Assembly: GCF_900129885.1 (NCBI RefSeq)
Contig: NZ_FQXE01000017.1
Coordinates: forward strand, 47,558 to 111,557
DNA length: 64,000 bases
Source of the DNA: Pollutimonas bauzanensis
GTDB taxonomy: Bacteria; Pseudomonadota; Gammaproteobacteria; Burkholderiales; Burkholderiaceae_B
Reading direction: 5' to 3'
Below the pieces are notes generated by a model, which worked only from the letters and a program-made list of their open reading frames with translations, had not been told where the DNA came from and searched no databases. The position numbers and the translations under genes are program-made. Below, piece after piece: positions 8,113-17,305 of this stretch (within the stretch, counting starts at the first letter, position 1; each line of letters begins with the position of its first letter).

Positions 8113-9036
8113 ATGCAGTCTCTGTGGATGTTACTGGCGAGTATCATGTTTGCTGGCATGGGGGCCTGCGTGAAAGTTGCCTCTGATTACGGGGCTACGC
8201 TGCCGCATGTGGTCCTGTTCCGCGGCATCCCTTCGGTGCTGCTTTTGTTTTTCTGGGCCCGGTTTACGCAGCGCAGCCTCAGGCCGCCCAGCTGGAAGCT
8301 GCACCTGTGGCGCAACGTTTCCGGCGTCACATCCATGTGGCTGGGTTTTTTCGCCATCTCTCATTTGCCCCTGTCGACGGCCATCAGCCTCAATTACACG
8401 GCGCCCTTGTTCATCGCGGGCTGGATGCTGGCGCGCGGAGGATCGCAGCGCGATCCCGTGCGCATTGTCGCCGTCCTGTTCGGCTTCCTGGGGGTCGTGG
8501 CCGTATTGCGCCCCAGCATCGGGCAAGACCACTGGTTCGCGGCGCTGCTGGGCCTGGGCGCCGGCGCCCTGTCTGCCGTCGCCATGATGCAGATACGCGA
8601 ATTGGGCCGCGTCGGCGAGCCGGAATGGCGCACGGTATTGATTTTTTCCTGCTTCGTGTGCCTGAGCAGCGTGGCGGGCCTGGCCGCCGAAGGGTGGCGC
8701 AGTATCGACATATTGGCGTGGCTGGCCTTGGCAGGGGTGGGCACATTGGGCCTGGTCGGGCAATTGGCCATGACGCGCGCCTTCGGGCTGGGCTCGGCGC
8801 TCTTGACGGCGGCCTTGCAATATACAACCATCATCTTTGCCGCCTTGCTGGGCATTGTCTTCTGGGGCGATTTGCCCGATGCCATCGCCTGGGGCGGAAT
8901 GGCGATGATCATCGCGTCGGGGCTGCTGTCGATCTGGCGCACTTACAGCGAAGACCGCATCATGCGCGGCCAAAACACCGTGGTCATGCAGACCTCCCCC
9001 GCGCAAACCGAAGAACAGGAGAACAGACGTGTCTGA
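8113..9036 (+). CDS. EamA/DMT-family membrane transporter
   Basis: A 307-residue protein with about ten hydrophobic helices arranged as two EamA repeats, the pattern of drug/metabolite transporters (RhaT/YdcZ-like). The first repeat opens with LWMLLASIMFAGMGACVKVA; the second begins near residue 150 (WFAALLGLGAGALSAVAMMQI). The ~30-residue tail is hydrophilic. Substrate cannot be told from sequence. The stop overlaps the following sulfurtransferase gene by 8 bases, so the two are probably co-transcribed and translationally linked, which hints at but does not prove a sulfur-related or efflux role. Confidence 0.85.
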   Translation: MQSLWMLLASIMFAGMGACVKVASDYGATLPHVVLFRGIPSVLLLFFWARFTQRSLRPPSWKLHLWRNVSGVTSMWLGFFAISHLPLSTAISLNYTAPLFIAGWMLARGGSQRDPVRIVAVLFGFLGVVAVLRPSIGQDHWFAALLGLGAGALSAVAMMQIRELGRVGEPEWRTVLIFSCFVCLSSVAGLAAEGWRSIDILAWLALAGVGTLGLVGQLAMTRAFGLGSALLTAALQYTTIIFAALLGIVFWGDLPDAIAWGGMAMIIASGLLSIWRTYSEDRIMRGQNTVVMQTSPAQTEEQENRRV

Positions 9037-9892
9037 TTTATTGATCGATGCGCCCACGCTAGTGGGCAAAATTCCATCGCCGGCCTGGCTGGTTTTCGAT
9101 GTCCGGCACGATCTTGCCGACCACGCCGCGGGCCGGCGGGCTTACGAGCAAGGGCACATTCCGGGCGCCCTCTACCTGGACCACGAGCGCCAGTTGTCGG
9201 CGCCCCGGACCGGCGCCAACGGCCGCCATCCCTTGCCCGAGCGTTCCGGGTTCGCGGCGCTCATGCGCAGCCAGGGCCTGACCGCGCAGTCGCAGGTGGT
9301 GGTCTACGATGGCGGCAACAGCATGTTTGCGGCGCATTTATGGTGGATGCTGCGCTGGCTCGGGCATGACAAGGTCCTGGTGCTGGACGGCGGGTGGCCG
9401 GCGTGGGTCGCCGCCGGCGGCGCCGTCGAAAGCGGGGCGAGCATGCCGGCGGCCGGCGGGGGACGGGCCGTCCAGGACGAGTCCTATCCGGCCCGGGCCG
9501 CCATGCCCACGGTCGACGCCCAGGCGGTGCTGGCCAACATCGACAAACCGCGATTCACGGTGCTCGATGCGCGCGCGGCCAATCGCTACCGCGGCGAAGT
9601 CGAGCCCATGGACCCGGTGGCGGGCCATATCCCGGGGGCCTTGAATCGCCCCAATACGCTGAATCTTCAGGAAGACGGGCGCTTCAAGCCCGCCGCCGAG
9701 CTGCGCCGCGATTTCGACGGCCTGCTGCAAGGGCTGCCGGCGCGGGATATCGTGCACCAGTGCGGTTCGGGCATAACCGCCTGCCACAATCTGTTTGCAA
9801 TGGAGCTGGCCGGCCTGCCGGGGTCGGCCTTGTACCCCGGTTCCTGGAGCGAGTGGTGCAGCGACCCGGCGCGCCCGGTGGCCCGCTCTTAG
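9029..9892 (+). CDS. sseA: 3-mercaptopyruvate/thiosulfate sulfurtransferase (two-domain rhodanese)
   Basis: 287 residues with two rhodanese domains. The N-terminal domain is the inactive scaffold (FDVRHDLADHAAGRRAYEQGHIPGA). The C-terminal domain carries the catalytic loop CGSGITA in HQCGSGITACHNLF; this loop is the mercaptopyruvate type rather than the thiosulfate type CRKGVT. It transfers sulfane sulfur from 3-mercaptopyruvate to thiol or cyanide acceptors in the cytoplasm. The start is GTG, set by CAGGAG about eight bases upstream, and it overlaps the end of the EamA gene by 8 bases. The stop overlaps the convergent Rieske gene by 4 bases. Confidence 0.9.
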   Translation: MSDLLIDAPTLVGKIPSPAWLVFDVRHDLADHAAGRRAYEQGHIPGALYLDHERQLSAPRTGANGRHPLPERSGFAALMRSQGLTAQSQVVVYDGGNSMFAAHLWWMLRWLGHDKVLVLDGGWPAWVAAGGAVESGASMPAAGGGRAVQDESYPARAAMPTVDAQAVLANIDKPRFTVLDARAANRYRGEVEPMDPVAGHIPGALNRPNTLNLQEDGRFKPAAELRRDFDGLLQGLPARDIVHQCGSGITACHNLFAMELAGLPGSALYPGSWSEWCSDPARPVARS

Positions 9893-11040
9893 ACCGGGAT
9901 GCCGCCCATCAGGCGCCGGTACCACTCATGGAAGTGCCGCATCCCGTCTTCCAGGGGTGACTGGTAGGGGCCGGCTTCGTTGGTGCCGCGCCGCATCAGC
10001 GCCAGGCGCCCGGCGTCCATGCGTTCGGCGATTTCGTCGTCTTCGATGGCGGTTTCCATATAGGCCGCCCGCTGGGCCTGCACAAACTCGCGCTCGAAAG
10101 CCACGATGTCCTCGGGATAATAAAATTCGACAATATTCACGGTTTCCTGGGGGCTTACCGGATGCAGCGTCGACAGCACCACCACATGGGGGTAGAGTTC
10201 TATCATGTGCGTGGGAAAGTAGGTCACCCACACCGCGCCGAAGTCCGGCGCCGCGCCGGCGCGGTAGTCCATCAGGCGGTCGTGCCATTGCCGGTAGGTT
10301 TCGGTGCCGGGCTGGCCCAGGGCATTGTGCACCCCTACGCGCTGCGAGCTGTAGCTGTCGGAAAATTCCCAGCTCAGGTCATCGCAGGTGACGAATTTTC
10401 CGAGGCCGGGGTGGAAGGGCCCGACGTGGTAGTCTTCAAGATAGACTTCAATAAAGGTTTTCCAGTTGTAGCGGCACTGGTGCACCTCGACATGGTCCAG
10501 CACATATTCCGAAAAGTCGAATTCGGGCCGCTGGAACAGCGCCGCCATATCGTGGGCGGGGTCGCGCGGGCCCTCGAACAGCAGGCCGTGGCAGTTTTTC
10601 AGCGTAAACTTTTGCAAATTCATGCAAGGGGTTTCCGGGAACTGCGGCGCGCCCAGCAGTTTTCCCTGCTGGCTGTAGGTCCAGCGGTGCACCGGGCAAA
10701 CGATATTGCCGCCCGTGCTGCGCAGGTTGCCGTTCGAGCGCAAGGGGTTGCCGACATCGCCGGCGTCGCCGCCCAGCATGATGGCCTGCCGATGGCGGCA
10801 GACATTGGATATCAGTTCCACGCCGTGGGGGTTGCGCACCAGCACACGGCCGGCATTTTCCTGCGGCAGCGTGCGCCAATCGCCGACTTCGGGCACCAGC
10901 TTCTCATGCCCCACATACAAGGCTGAGTTCTTGAAAATGAGTTCTTGCTCTTGGACAAAAATCGCTTCGTCAAAGTAGCTGCTGACTGACAGTTGAGTTT
11001 GCGCCGGCGCAATATGCGCTTCCCGACCGATGTCGGTCAT
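9889..11040 (-). CDS. Rieske non-heme iron oxygenase, alpha subunit (atypical Rieske spacing)
   Basis: 383 residues of the ring-hydroxylating oxygenase alpha-subunit type. The Rieske ligands are Cys81-x-His83 (CRHR) and Cys115-x2-His118 (CPVH). The mononuclear iron motif is LEDYHVGPFH with Asp203 bridging and His205/His210 as ligands. Members of this class hydroxylate aromatic, steroid or quaternary-amine substrates with an external reductase. No reductase, ferredoxin or beta subunit is nearby, so substrate is unknown. The 31 residues between His83 and Cys115 are about twice the usual 15-17. I start at the ATG at 11038-11040, preceded by a G-rich stretch; the frame remains open upstream to 11142 but that part is low-complexity. 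Divergent from xseB. Confidence 0.82.
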   Translation of the reverse strand: MTDIGREAHIAPAQTQLSVSSYFDEAIFVQEQELIFKNSALYVGHEKLVPEVGDWRTLPQENAGRVLVRNPHGVELISNVCRHRQAIMLGGDAGDVGNPLRSNGNLRSTGGNIVCPVHRWTYSQQGKLLGAPQFPETPCMNLQKFTLKNCHGLLFEGPRDPAHDMAALFQRPEFDFSEYVLDHVEVHQCRYNWKTFIEVYLEDYHVGPFHPGLGKFVTCDDLSWEFSDSYSSQRVGVHNALGQPGTETYRQWHDRLMDYRAGAAPDFGAVWVTYFPTHMIELYPHVVVLSTLHPVSPQETVNIVEFYYPEDIVAFEREFVQAQRAAYMETAIEDDEIAERMDAGRLALMRRGTNEAGPYQSPLEDGMRHFHEWYRRLMGGIPV

Positions 11041-11201
11041 AGTTCGCCCCCCGCGGTAACAAAACCAGGAGGATGGTGGTCCTGGTGCGAAGAAAAAAAG
11101 GCCTGGCCGATGTAATTTGAAAGAGGGGGGATTGTACCCCAAATCAATTCTTCGAAAACAAGGCCGATCGGCGCGGTTTCGGCAAATTTCCGGGCTTCTC
11201 G

Positions 11202-11207
11202 TACAAT
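11202..11207 (+). promoter_or_regulatory. Candidate -10 box (TACAAT) for xseB-ispA(-dxs)
   Basis: TACAAT lies in the 225-bp divergent gap between the Rieske gene and xseB, about 58 bases before the xseB ATG. The -35 region is poor (TTCGGC with an 18-base spacer is the best fit). Tentative. Confidence 0.3.
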
Positions 11208-11265
11208 TTGGACAGGATCAAAACCGCTGCGGCGTTACGGCGCATTTATCTTCTGGAATAGAATC

Positions 11266-11553
11266 ATGGTTGAAAAGAACACGGGCGGACAGTCCCAGGC
11301 CGACACACCGGCTGACAGCAAAACGGCATTGCCCCAGGATTTCGAGACGGCCCTGGCCCAGCTCGAGGCGCTGGTGGCGCAGATGGAAAACGGCTCGCTG
11401 GCGCTGGACCAGTCCCTGGCGGCATACGAGCAGGGCGTCGAACTGGCCAAGATCTGCCAAAAGCGGCTCGACCTGGCCGAGCAGCAGGTCAAGGTATTGC
11501 AGGGCAATCTGCTCAAGCCCTTGGCCGATACGCCTGCCGGCGACGAGGAATAA
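11266..11553 (+). CDS. xseB: Exodeoxyribonuclease VII small subunit
   Basis: A 95-residue helical protein with the XseB signature: FETALAQLEALVAQMENG then LALDQSLAAYEQGVELAKICQ, and the following LDLAEQQVKVL helix. Several small subunits coat the large XseA subunit and make the single-strand-specific exonuclease VII used in repair. xseA is not in the window. The stop is two bases before the ispA ATG, so the genes are coupled; xseB-ispA-dxs is a familiar order in proteobacteria. Confidence 0.94.
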   Translation: MVEKNTGGQSQADTPADSKTALPQDFETALAQLEALVAQMENGSLALDQSLAAYEQGVELAKICQKRLDLAEQQVKVLQGNLLKPLADTPAGDEE

Positions 11554-11555
11554 GC

Positions 11556-12470
11556 ATGGGGCGTAAACCAGTCGATTTTCCTGAATGGCTGAGCGAGCGG
11601 GTGGAGCATATCGAAAGCGTGCTCGATCAGCTATTGCCGCCGGCCCCGACCGCGCCGCGGAGCCTGCATGAAGCCATGCGCTATGCGGTGCTGGGCGGCG
11701 GCAAGCGGGTGCGCGCCGCCCTGGTCTACGCGGCGGGCGAGGCCTCATTGCAGTCCGGCAGCGAAGCTTTGGCCCAAAGGATAGCCCTGGACCACGCCGC
11801 CGCGGCGGTCGAGCTGATCCACGCCTATTCGCTGGTCCACGACGACCTGCCTTGCATGGATGACGACTCCCTGCGCCGCGGCCGGCCCACGGTGCACGTG
11901 CAGTTCAATGAAGCCACCGCCATGCTGGCCGGCGACGCATTGCAGCCGCTGGCCTTCGAACTGCTGGGCCTGATGCCCATCGCGCCGGCCCTGACGGTCC
12001 AGGCCACCCAGTTGCTGGCCCGTTCGGCGGGCAGCCTGGGGATGGTGGGCGGACAGGCCATAGACTGCGACAGCGTGGGCCAGGCCCTTACCGGCGAGCA
12101 ATTGCAGCAAATGCACAGCATGAAAACCGGCGCGCTGCTGGAAGCCAGCGTGCTGCTCGGGGGCATCGTCGCCGGCGCCGGCTCGGCCACGCGCGCCGGG
12201 CTGGAAAGCTATGCGGCGGCCATAGGCCTGGCCTTCCAGGTGGTCGACGACATCCTCGATGTCACTTCCGACACCGCCACCCTGGGCAAGACCGCCGGCA
12301 AGGACGCCGCGGGCAACAAGCCGACCTATGTATCCATCATGGGCCTGGACGGGTCGCGCGACCTGCTGCAGGCGCTGCGCGAGCAGGCCCATGCCGCCTT
12401 GCTGCCTTTGGGGCCATCGGCGGCCCACCTGGCCAGCATTGCCGACTATATCGTGGGGCGCGACCGTTGA
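11556..12470 (+). CDS. ispA: Farnesyl diphosphate synthase (polyprenyl synthetase)
   Basis: 304 residues. It condenses IPP with DMAPP and GPP to farnesyl diphosphate in the cytoplasm. Both aspartate-rich motifs are present: DDLPCMDDD near residues 91-99 and DDILD near 231-235, with GGGKRVR near the N-terminus and the GQAID segment between them. The length and the two residues between the first Asp pairs fit short-chain bacterial FPP synthases. It follows xseB at once, and dxs lies 199 bases downstream, so precursor supply and chain elongation are encoded together. Its product feeds quinone, undecaprenyl and (through hpnCDE elsewhere in this window) squalene synthesis. Confidence 0.93.
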   Translation: MGRKPVDFPEWLSERVEHIESVLDQLLPPAPTAPRSLHEAMRYAVLGGGKRVRAALVYAAGEASLQSGSEALAQRIALDHAAAAVELIHAYSLVHDDLPCMDDDSLRRGRPTVHVQFNEATAMLAGDALQPLAFELLGLMPIAPALTVQATQLLARSAGSLGMVGGQAIDCDSVGQALTGEQLQQMHSMKTGALLEASVLLGGIVAGAGSATRAGLESYAAAIGLAFQVVDDILDVTSDTATLGKTAGKDAAGNKPTYVSIMGLDGSRDLLQALREQAHAALLPLGPSAAHLASIADYIVGRDR

Positions 12471-12489
12471 CCACGAGCCCAAGCGCAAG

Positions 12490-12584
12490 CCTCGCCCATC
12501 AGGGCGAGGTCAAGCGAGGCAAGGCCAATGCGGCGCCGAAGGCGCCCCCGCATTGTGGCGAAGAAGCGCCGGCCGACAGGCCGG
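12490..12584 (+). repeat. Three consecutive hairpins between ispA and dxs
   Basis: The 199-bp gap holds three stem-loops in a row. First, CCTCGCCC / GGGCGAGG (12490-12497 with 12502-12509). Second, AATGCGG / CCGCATT (12527-12533 with 12548-12554) with an inner CGCC / GGCG stem. Third, CCGGCC / GGCCGG (12569-12574 with 12579-12584). None is followed by a T-run, so they are not ordinary terminators. They may stabilise the ispA message end or be a REP-like element. Confidence 0.5.
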
Positions 12585-12614
12585 AGTTCTTCACCGGCTT
12601 TCGTCCCGCCGCGC

Positions 12615-12641
12615 TTGCTGTTATCGTTCACAGTCTAAAAT
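12615..12641 (+). promoter_or_regulatory. Candidate sigma-70 promoter for dxs
   Basis: TTGCTG (12615-12620), a short 15-base spacer and TAAAAT (12636-12641) lie about 28 bases before the dxs ATG. The short spacer makes this only a moderate candidate. Confidence 0.35.
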
Positions 12642-12669
12642 GCTGTCTGGACACAACTCTATAACTTGT

Positions 12670-14568
12670 ATGACCAACGTCTCTCTTGAACAAATTCAAT
12701 CTCCAGCCGATCTGCGCCTGCTGGATCGACGCGAACTCAAAGAGATCGCGGCGCAACTGCGCGAGTTTGTCCTGCAGTCCGTCTCGAAAACCGGCGGCCA
12801 CCTGTCGTCCAACCTGGGCACGGTGGAGCTTACCATCGCCCTGCACAGCGTGTTCGATACGCCCGACGACCGCATAGTCTGGGATGTGGGGCACCAGTCC
12901 TACCCTCACAAAATCCTTACCGGCAGGCGCGAGCAGATGGCCCATTTGCGCCAGAAGGGCGGCATTTCCGGCTTCCCGAAACGCAGCGAATCCGAATACG
13001 ACGCCTTCGGCACCGCGCATTCATCGACCTCCATTTCGGCCGTCCTCGGCATGGCGGTGGCCTCGCGCAACGCCGGGCTGGCCCATCGCCAGCATATCGC
13101 CGTCATCGGCGATGGCGCCATGACCGCCGGCATGGCCTTCGAAGCCCTGAACAACGCCGGCGTGACGCCGGACGTCAATGTGCTGGTCGTGCTCAATGAC
13201 AACGATATGTCGATCTCGCCGCCCGTCGGGGCGCTGAACCATTATCTGGCGCGCCTGCTGTCGGGCCGTTTCTATGCCACGGCCAAGAATGTCGGGCGCG
13301 CGGTGCTGCAGCATGTGCCGCCCGTGCTCGAACTGGCGCGGCGCTTCGAGGGGCATGCCAAGGGCATGGTGTCGCCGGCCACCCTGTTCGAAGAATTGGG
13401 CTTCAACTATGTCGGGCCTATCGACGGCCACGACCTGGATGCCCTGATCCCCACTCTGGAAAACCTGCGCGCCCTGGGCGGCTTGCAATTCCTGCATGTC
13501 GTGACCAAAAAAGGCCAGGGCTACAAGCTGGCCGAAGCCGATCCGGTGCTGTATCACGGCCCCGGCAAATTCGATCCCGACGTCGGCATTCTGAAGCCCA
13601 AGGCGCCGGCCAGGCAGACCTTCACGCAGGTGTTCGGGCGCTGGCTGTGCGACATGGCCGAGGCCGACAGCCGCCTGTACGGCATCACTCCCGCCATGCG
13701 CGAAGGCAGCGGCATGGTCGAGTTCGAACAGCGTTTCCCGCTGCGCTATATCGACGCCGGCATCGCCGAGCAGCACGCCGTGACTTTCGCCGCCGGATTG
13801 GCGTGCGAAGGCGAAAAACCCGTCGTGGCGATATATTCCACCTTCCTGCAGCGCGGCTACGATCAGCTGATCCATGACGTCGCCCTGCAGAATCTCGACG
13901 TGACTTTCGCCCTGGACAGGGCGGGGATAGTCGGCGCCGACGGCGCGACCCATGCGGGCAATTACGATATCGCGTTCCTGCGCTGCGTGCCCAATATGGT
14001 GGTGGCCGCCCCGTCCGACGAAAACGAAGCCCGGCTGCTGCTGAGCACCTGTTACCAGCATCCCGGCCCGGCATCGGTGCGCTATCCGCGCGGCGCGGGC
14101 TGCGGCGCCGAGGTTCAGGCCGGCCTGGACACCGTGGAAATCGGCAAGGCGGTGGTCAGGCGGCAGGGCAAGAAGATCGCCATCCTGGCGTTCGGCACCT
14201 TGCTGGGCGCGGCGCTGCAGGCCGCCGACGCCATCGATGCCACCGTGGTCGACATGCGCTTCGTAAAGCCGCTGGACGGCGCGCTGCTGCAGAGCCTGGC
14301 CGACACCCACGCCGCCTTTGTGACCGTCGAAGAAGCGGCCATCATGGGGGGCGCCGGCAGCGCCGTGCTGGAATTCCTCAGCCAGCAGGGCATAGAGCGG
14401 CCTGTGCTTCAATTGGGGCTGCCCGACCGGTTCATCGACCACGGCGAACAGGCGGCTATACTGAGCGAGCTGGGGCTGGACGGGCCGGGCCTGGCCCATT
14501 CCATCCGGCAACGATACGCGGCCTTGCTGCCGCCGCGCCTTGCGGCGGTCGTCAAGCAGAGCACCTAG
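12670..14568 (+). CDS. dxs: 1-deoxy-D-xylulose-5-phosphate synthase
   Basis: 632 residues, first enzyme of the MEP isoprenoid pathway: pyruvate plus glyceraldehyde 3-phosphate to DXP, using thiamine diphosphate and Mg. The ThDP motif [18 protein letters not shown] lies around residue 150-168. The N-terminal [14 protein letters not shown] and [17 protein letters not shown] segments and the pyrimidine-domain [15 protein letters not shown] are diagnostic of DXS. I chose ATG 12670 because the conserved N-terminus begins shortly after; the frame is open into ispA but upstream sequence is hairpin-rich. No Shine-Dalgarno sequence is evident. It follows ispA, linking C5 supply with prenyl chain synthesis. 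Confidence 0.96.
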   Translation: MTNVSLEQIQSPADLRLLDRRELKEIAAQLREFVLQSVSKTGGHLSSNLGTVELTIALHSVFDTPDDRIVWDVGHQSYPHKILTGRREQMAHLRQKGGISGFPKRSESEYDAFGTAHSSTSISAVLGMAVASRNAGLAHRQHIAVIGDGAMTAGMAFEALNNAGVTPDVNVLVVLNDNDMSISPPVGALNHYLARLLSGRFYATAKNVGRAVLQHVPPVLELARRFEGHAKGMVSPATLFEELGFNYVGPIDGHDLDALIPTLENLRALGGLQFLHVVTKKGQGYKLAEADPVLYHGPGKFDPDVGILKPKAPARQTFTQVFGRWLCDMAEADSRLYGITPAMREGSGMVEFEQRFPLRYIDAGIAEQHAVTFAAGLACEGEKPVVAIYSTFLQRGYDQLIHDVALQNLDVTFALDRAGIVGADGATHAGNYDIAFLRCVPNMVVAAPSDENEARLLLSTCYQHPGPASVRYPRGAGCGAEVQAGLDTVEIGKAVVRRQGKKIAILAFGTLLGAALQAADAIDATVVDMRFVKPLDGALLQSLADTHAAFVTVEEAAIMGGAGSAVLEFLSQQGIERPVLQLGLPDRFIDHGEQAAILSELGLDGPGLAHSIRQRYAALLPPRLAAVVKQST

Positions 14569-14600
14569 GGTCATTCCCTAATACCATTATGGTTATGGGG

Positions 14601-14626
14601 TTATGCGCGCCATATGTGTCGCATAA
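14601..14626. promoter_or_regulatory. Inverted repeat TTATGCG-N12-CGCATAA upstream of folE2
   Basis: Perfect 7-bp arms, 12 bases apart, 57 bases before the folE2 ATG. A second, GC-rich hairpin (CCCGCC/GGCGGG, 14649-14663) follows. folE2 genes are often under zinc (Zur) control in other bacteria; whether this repeat is such an operator is conjecture. Confidence 0.35.
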
Positions 14627-14682
14627 TGAATGGTTCTGCGAACTGGCGCCCGCCTCCGGCGGGTGTTCTATAGGTTTTTATC

Positions 14683-15489
14683 ATGAATATACTGATTGAT
14701 TCTGCTGTTGCCATGCCTGACGTGCAGAGCAGCGTCGATACCCGCCACATTGCCATCGAACGCGTCGGCGTGCGCGGCGTGCGCCATCCCATGCTGATCG
14801 CCGCGGCCGATGGCGCGGCGCCGCTGCCGACCGTCGCCACCTGGGAACTCACGGTTGCGCTGCCGGCCCGGGAAAAGGGCACGCACATGTCGCGTTTCGT
14901 CGCCCTGCTCGAGGAACATCGCCGGATCCCCATGACGCCTGTGCTGTTTTGCGGGATGGCGGACGCCATGCTGGCTCTGCTGAACGCGGAAAAGGGCGAT
15001 ATCGCCGCCTCGTTTCCCTATTTCATGAGCAAGGTGGCGCCGGTTTCCGGGGTGACCAGCCTGATGGACTACGAAGTCAAGTGGATAGCGCGGGCGCAAA
15101 GCGATGCGGCCGAATTCGAGCTTTCCGTGCTGGTGCCGGTTACCAGCCTGTGCCCATGCTCCAAGGCCATCTCCGACTATGGCGCCCATAACCAGCGCTC
15201 GCATATCACGGTCAATGCGGTATTCAGCAACCCGGCCAGCGTCGATATCGATGCGCTGATCCGCGCCATCGAACAGCAGGCGTCCTGCGAACTGTGGGGC
15301 CTGCTCAAGCGCGGCGACGAAAAATTCGTCACCGAGCGCGCCTATGAAAACCCGAAATTCGTCGAAGACCTGGTGCGCGACGTGGCCGTGCAGCTCAAGA
15401 GCCTGGCCGGTGTGCGGCGCTTCCGGGTCGAGGCCGAAAACTTCGAATCCATACACAATCATTCCGCCTACGCCGTCGTCGAGGGCTGA
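14683..15489 (+). CDS. folE2: GTP cyclohydrolase FolE2 (type IB)
   Basis: 268 residues. It converts GTP to 7,8-dihydroneopterin triphosphate for folate synthesis and is the metal-flexible replacement for the zinc enzyme FolE. Family segments are [12 protein letters not shown] near the N-terminus, the catalytic-site block [27 protein letters not shown] holding the active Cys and His, and [15 protein letters not shown] at the C-terminus. The ATG follows a short AGG. It stands between dxs and the rpsF operon, not in a folate operon. An inverted repeat in front could be a regulatory site. Confidence 0.94.
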   Translation: MNILIDSAVAMPDVQSSVDTRHIAIERVGVRGVRHPMLIAAADGAAPLPTVATWELTVALPAREKGTHMSRFVALLEEHRRIPMTPVLFCGMADAMLALLNAEKGDIAASFPYFMSKVAPVSGVTSLMDYEVKWIARAQSDAAEFELSVLVPVTSLCPCSKAISDYGAHNQRSHITVNAVFSNPASVDIDALIRAIEQQASCELWGLLKRGDEKFVTERAYENPKFVEDLVRDVAVQLKSLAGVRRFRVEAENFESIHNHSAYAVVEG

Positions 15490-15550
15490 CGCCGCCGTCC
15501 CGCGCCACATCCGGTCCGATGGCGGCGCGGCGATGGTTACAGCCCTGGCC

Positions 15551-15580
15551 TTGCCGGATTGGCTACAGTAATGGTAGAAT
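15551..15580 (+). promoter_or_regulatory. Sigma-70 promoter of the rpsF operon
   Basis: TTGCCG (15551-15556), an 18-base spacer and TAGAAT (15575-15580). Transcription would start near 15587, giving a leader of about 135 bases before rpsF. Confidence 0.5.
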
Positions 15581-15586
15581 GCTTGG

Positions 15587-15723
15587 TTGTTTCTTGCTCG
15601 ACTCATCTTGCCAGGCGGATGGTGTTTCATCCATCGCGGCCTTGGTTCATGGGCGGGCTGTCCCTTTCGGCGGCGGCCATGTTTTTGGCTGGCATCGAAA
15701 GATATCCACAAGGAGTGTAGTTT
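15587..15723 (+). promoter_or_regulatory. Structured leader of rpsF (possible S6:S18 autoregulation)
   Basis: The expected leader has a hairpin GGATG/CATCC (15617-15632), a G/C-rich stretch with several CCG/CGG elements, and AAGGAG close to the rpsF ATG. In many bacteria the S6:S18 complex binds a CCG-containing hairpin in this leader to repress the operon. I cannot fold it here, so the regulatory role is a suggestion. Confidence 0.3.
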
Positions 15724-16104
15724 ATGCGTCACTACGAAGTAGTGTTTATCGTGCATCCCGATCAAAGCGAGCAAGTGCCCGCCATGATCGAGCGTTATTC
15801 GGCGGTGGTTACCAGCAACGGTGGCCAGATTCATCGCCTCGAAGACTGGGGGCGCCGCCAGTTGGCCTATCCCATCCAGAAGCTGGTCAAGGCTCACTAC
15901 GTTTGCTTCAACATCGAATGCGGCCAGACCGTGCTCGACGAACTGGACCATTCGTTCCGTTACAACGACGCCATTCTGCGTCATTTGCTCATCAAGACCA
16001 AGAAAGCGCACACCGCGCCGTCACTGATGATGAAGTCGGTCGAACGCGAAGAGGCCCGCAAGGCCAGCGCTGAAGTCGCTGCTCCGGCAACGCAATCGGA
16101 ATAA
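15724..16104 (+). CDS. rpsF: 30S ribosomal protein S6
   Basis: 126 residues. S6 binds S18 and 16S rRNA in the platform of the small subunit. Sequence is typical: [25 protein letters not shown] at the start (split over the first beta strand and helix), the [14 protein letters not shown] segment and a basic/Ala-rich tail. A strong AAGGAG lies upstream. First gene of the rpsF-priB-rpsR-rplI operon, with its own promoter at 15551-15580. Confidence 0.97.
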   Translation: MRHYEVVFIVHPDQSEQVPAMIERYSAVVTSNGGQIHRLEDWGRRQLAYPIQKLVKAHYVCFNIECGQTVLDELDHSFRYNDAILRHLLIKTKKAHTAPSLMMKSVEREEARKASAEVAAPATQSE

Positions 16105-16127
16105 GGGCCTGTGTCTCGAGCCACAGC

Positions 16128-16445
16128 GTGAATCAGCTTCTTTTGACTGCCACAGCCCTGGAGGTCCAGCCGTTGCGGTATACCCCGGCAGGCTTGCCGG
16201 CAGTCGAAATGATGTTGAGCCACGAATCGGAAGTCCAGGAAGCCGGCCATATGCGCCGGATCGAATTGGTTCTTTCCGCCGTTGCTCTGGGAGACATTGC
16301 CTTGTTGTTGGCGGACACCCCTTTGGGCGCGTCTTTGTCGATAGAGGGTTTTCTGGCCCCCGCGCGCAAAGGCTCGAATAAAGTAGTCTTGCACATACAG
16401 CAGGCAAATCGGGTTTTTGCCGGCGGCGCAAGCGCCGTTGTGTAG
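16128..16445 (+). CDS. priB: Primosomal replication protein N (PriB)
   Basis: 105 residues with an OB fold. PriB is a single-strand DNA binding dimer that helps PriA restart stalled forks, and is related to SSB. Characteristic segments are [19 protein letters not shown] and [16 protein letters not shown]. The start is GTG at 16128, as judged from the conserved N-terminus [18 protein letters not shown]; no ATG fits. Its position between rpsF and rpsR is the usual one in beta- and gammaproteobacteria and secures the call. Confidence 0.93.
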   Translation: MNQLLLTATALEVQPLRYTPAGLPAVEMMLSHESEVQEAGHMRRIELVLSAVALGDIALLLADTPLGASLSIEGFLAPARKGSNKVVLHIQQANRVFAGGASAVV

Positions 16446-16542
16446 CAGGAATTCATGGCAAATCGCTGCGCGAGCGAATAAACGCTCGATGCATGAAACA
16501 TACAGCTTGGGCTAAGCCCAAACATTGAGATTGAGGCACATT

Positions 16543-16815
16543 ATGGCTTTCTTCAAAAAAGGCAAAGAAAAACGCAAATTCACGCAACAAAATCCGCTGT
16601 TCAAACGTCGCAAGTTCTGCCGTTTCACAGCCGCCAATGTTGACGAGATCGATTACAAGGATCTGGATACCCTGCGTGATTTCATCCAGGAAAACGGCAA
16701 GATCATTCCTGCGCGTTTGACCGGCACCAAGGCACACTACCAGCGCCAGCTGGACACCGCCATCAAGCGCTCGCGCTTCCTGGCCTTGTTGCCTTACACC
16801 GATAACCACAATTAA
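16543..16815 (+). CDS. rpsR: 30S ribosomal protein S18
   Basis: 90 residues: [38 protein letters not shown] and the conserved C-terminal block ending [14 protein letters not shown]18 pairs with S6 in the subunit platform. The ATG at 16543 is preceded by GAGG; an in-frame upstream ATG at 16525 lacks a good site and the conserved N-terminus starts at 16543. About 97 bases of untranslated sequence separate it from priB. Confidence 0.97.
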   Translation: MAFFKKGKEKRKFTQQNPLFKRRKFCRFTAANVDEIDYKDLDTLRDFIQENGKIIPARLTGTKAHYQRQLDTAIKRSRFLALLPYTDNHN

Positions 16816-16831
16816 TCCGGGGCCTATCGTC

Positions 16832-17287
16832 ATGCAAATCATCCTGCTCGAAAAAGTCGTCAACCTGGGCAACCTCGGCGAAGTCGTCCGCGTACGCGAC
16901 GGTTATGCCCGCAATTATCTGATTCCCCAGAAAATCGCCCGCCGCGCCACCGAATCCGCCCTGAAAGAATTCGAAGCGCGCCGCGCCGAACTCGAAAAAG
17001 TCCAGGCGGAAAAACATGCCGCCGCGCAAGCCACTGGCGAGAAACTGGCCAATCTGACTATCGTCATTTCGCAAAAGGCCGGCGTCGACGGCCGTTTGTT
17101 CGGCTCGGTCACCAGCATGGACATCGCTGCCGCGCTGGTCAAGGAAGGTTTTTCCTCGGTCGAGAAATCGCAAGTGCGCTTGCCCGACGGCGCGCTCAAG
17201 GCTGTCGGCGAGTTTCCCGTCACGGTCGCCCTGCACGCCGATGTGGTAGTCGAAATCACGGTTCGCGTACAAGGCGAAATGGCCTGA
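16832..17287 (+). CDS. rplI: 50S ribosomal protein L9
   Basis: 151 residues. The N-terminal rRNA-binding domain has [19 protein letters not shown] and [14 protein letters not shown], followed by the long connecting helix ([21 protein letters not shown]) and a C-terminal RNA-binding domain ([12 protein letters not shown]). Last gene of the rpsF operon; two hairpins, the second a strong intrinsic terminator, follow within 90 bases. Confidence 0.97.
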   Translation: MQIILLEKVVNLGNLGEVVRVRDGYARNYLIPQKIARRATESALKEFEARRAELEKVQAEKHAAAQATGEKLANLTIVISQKAGVDGRLFGSVTSMDIAAALVKEGFSSVEKSQVRLPDGALKAVGEFPVTVALHADVVVEITVRVQGEMA

Positions 17288-17305
17288 TCCCGCATCAGCC
17301 GCGTG

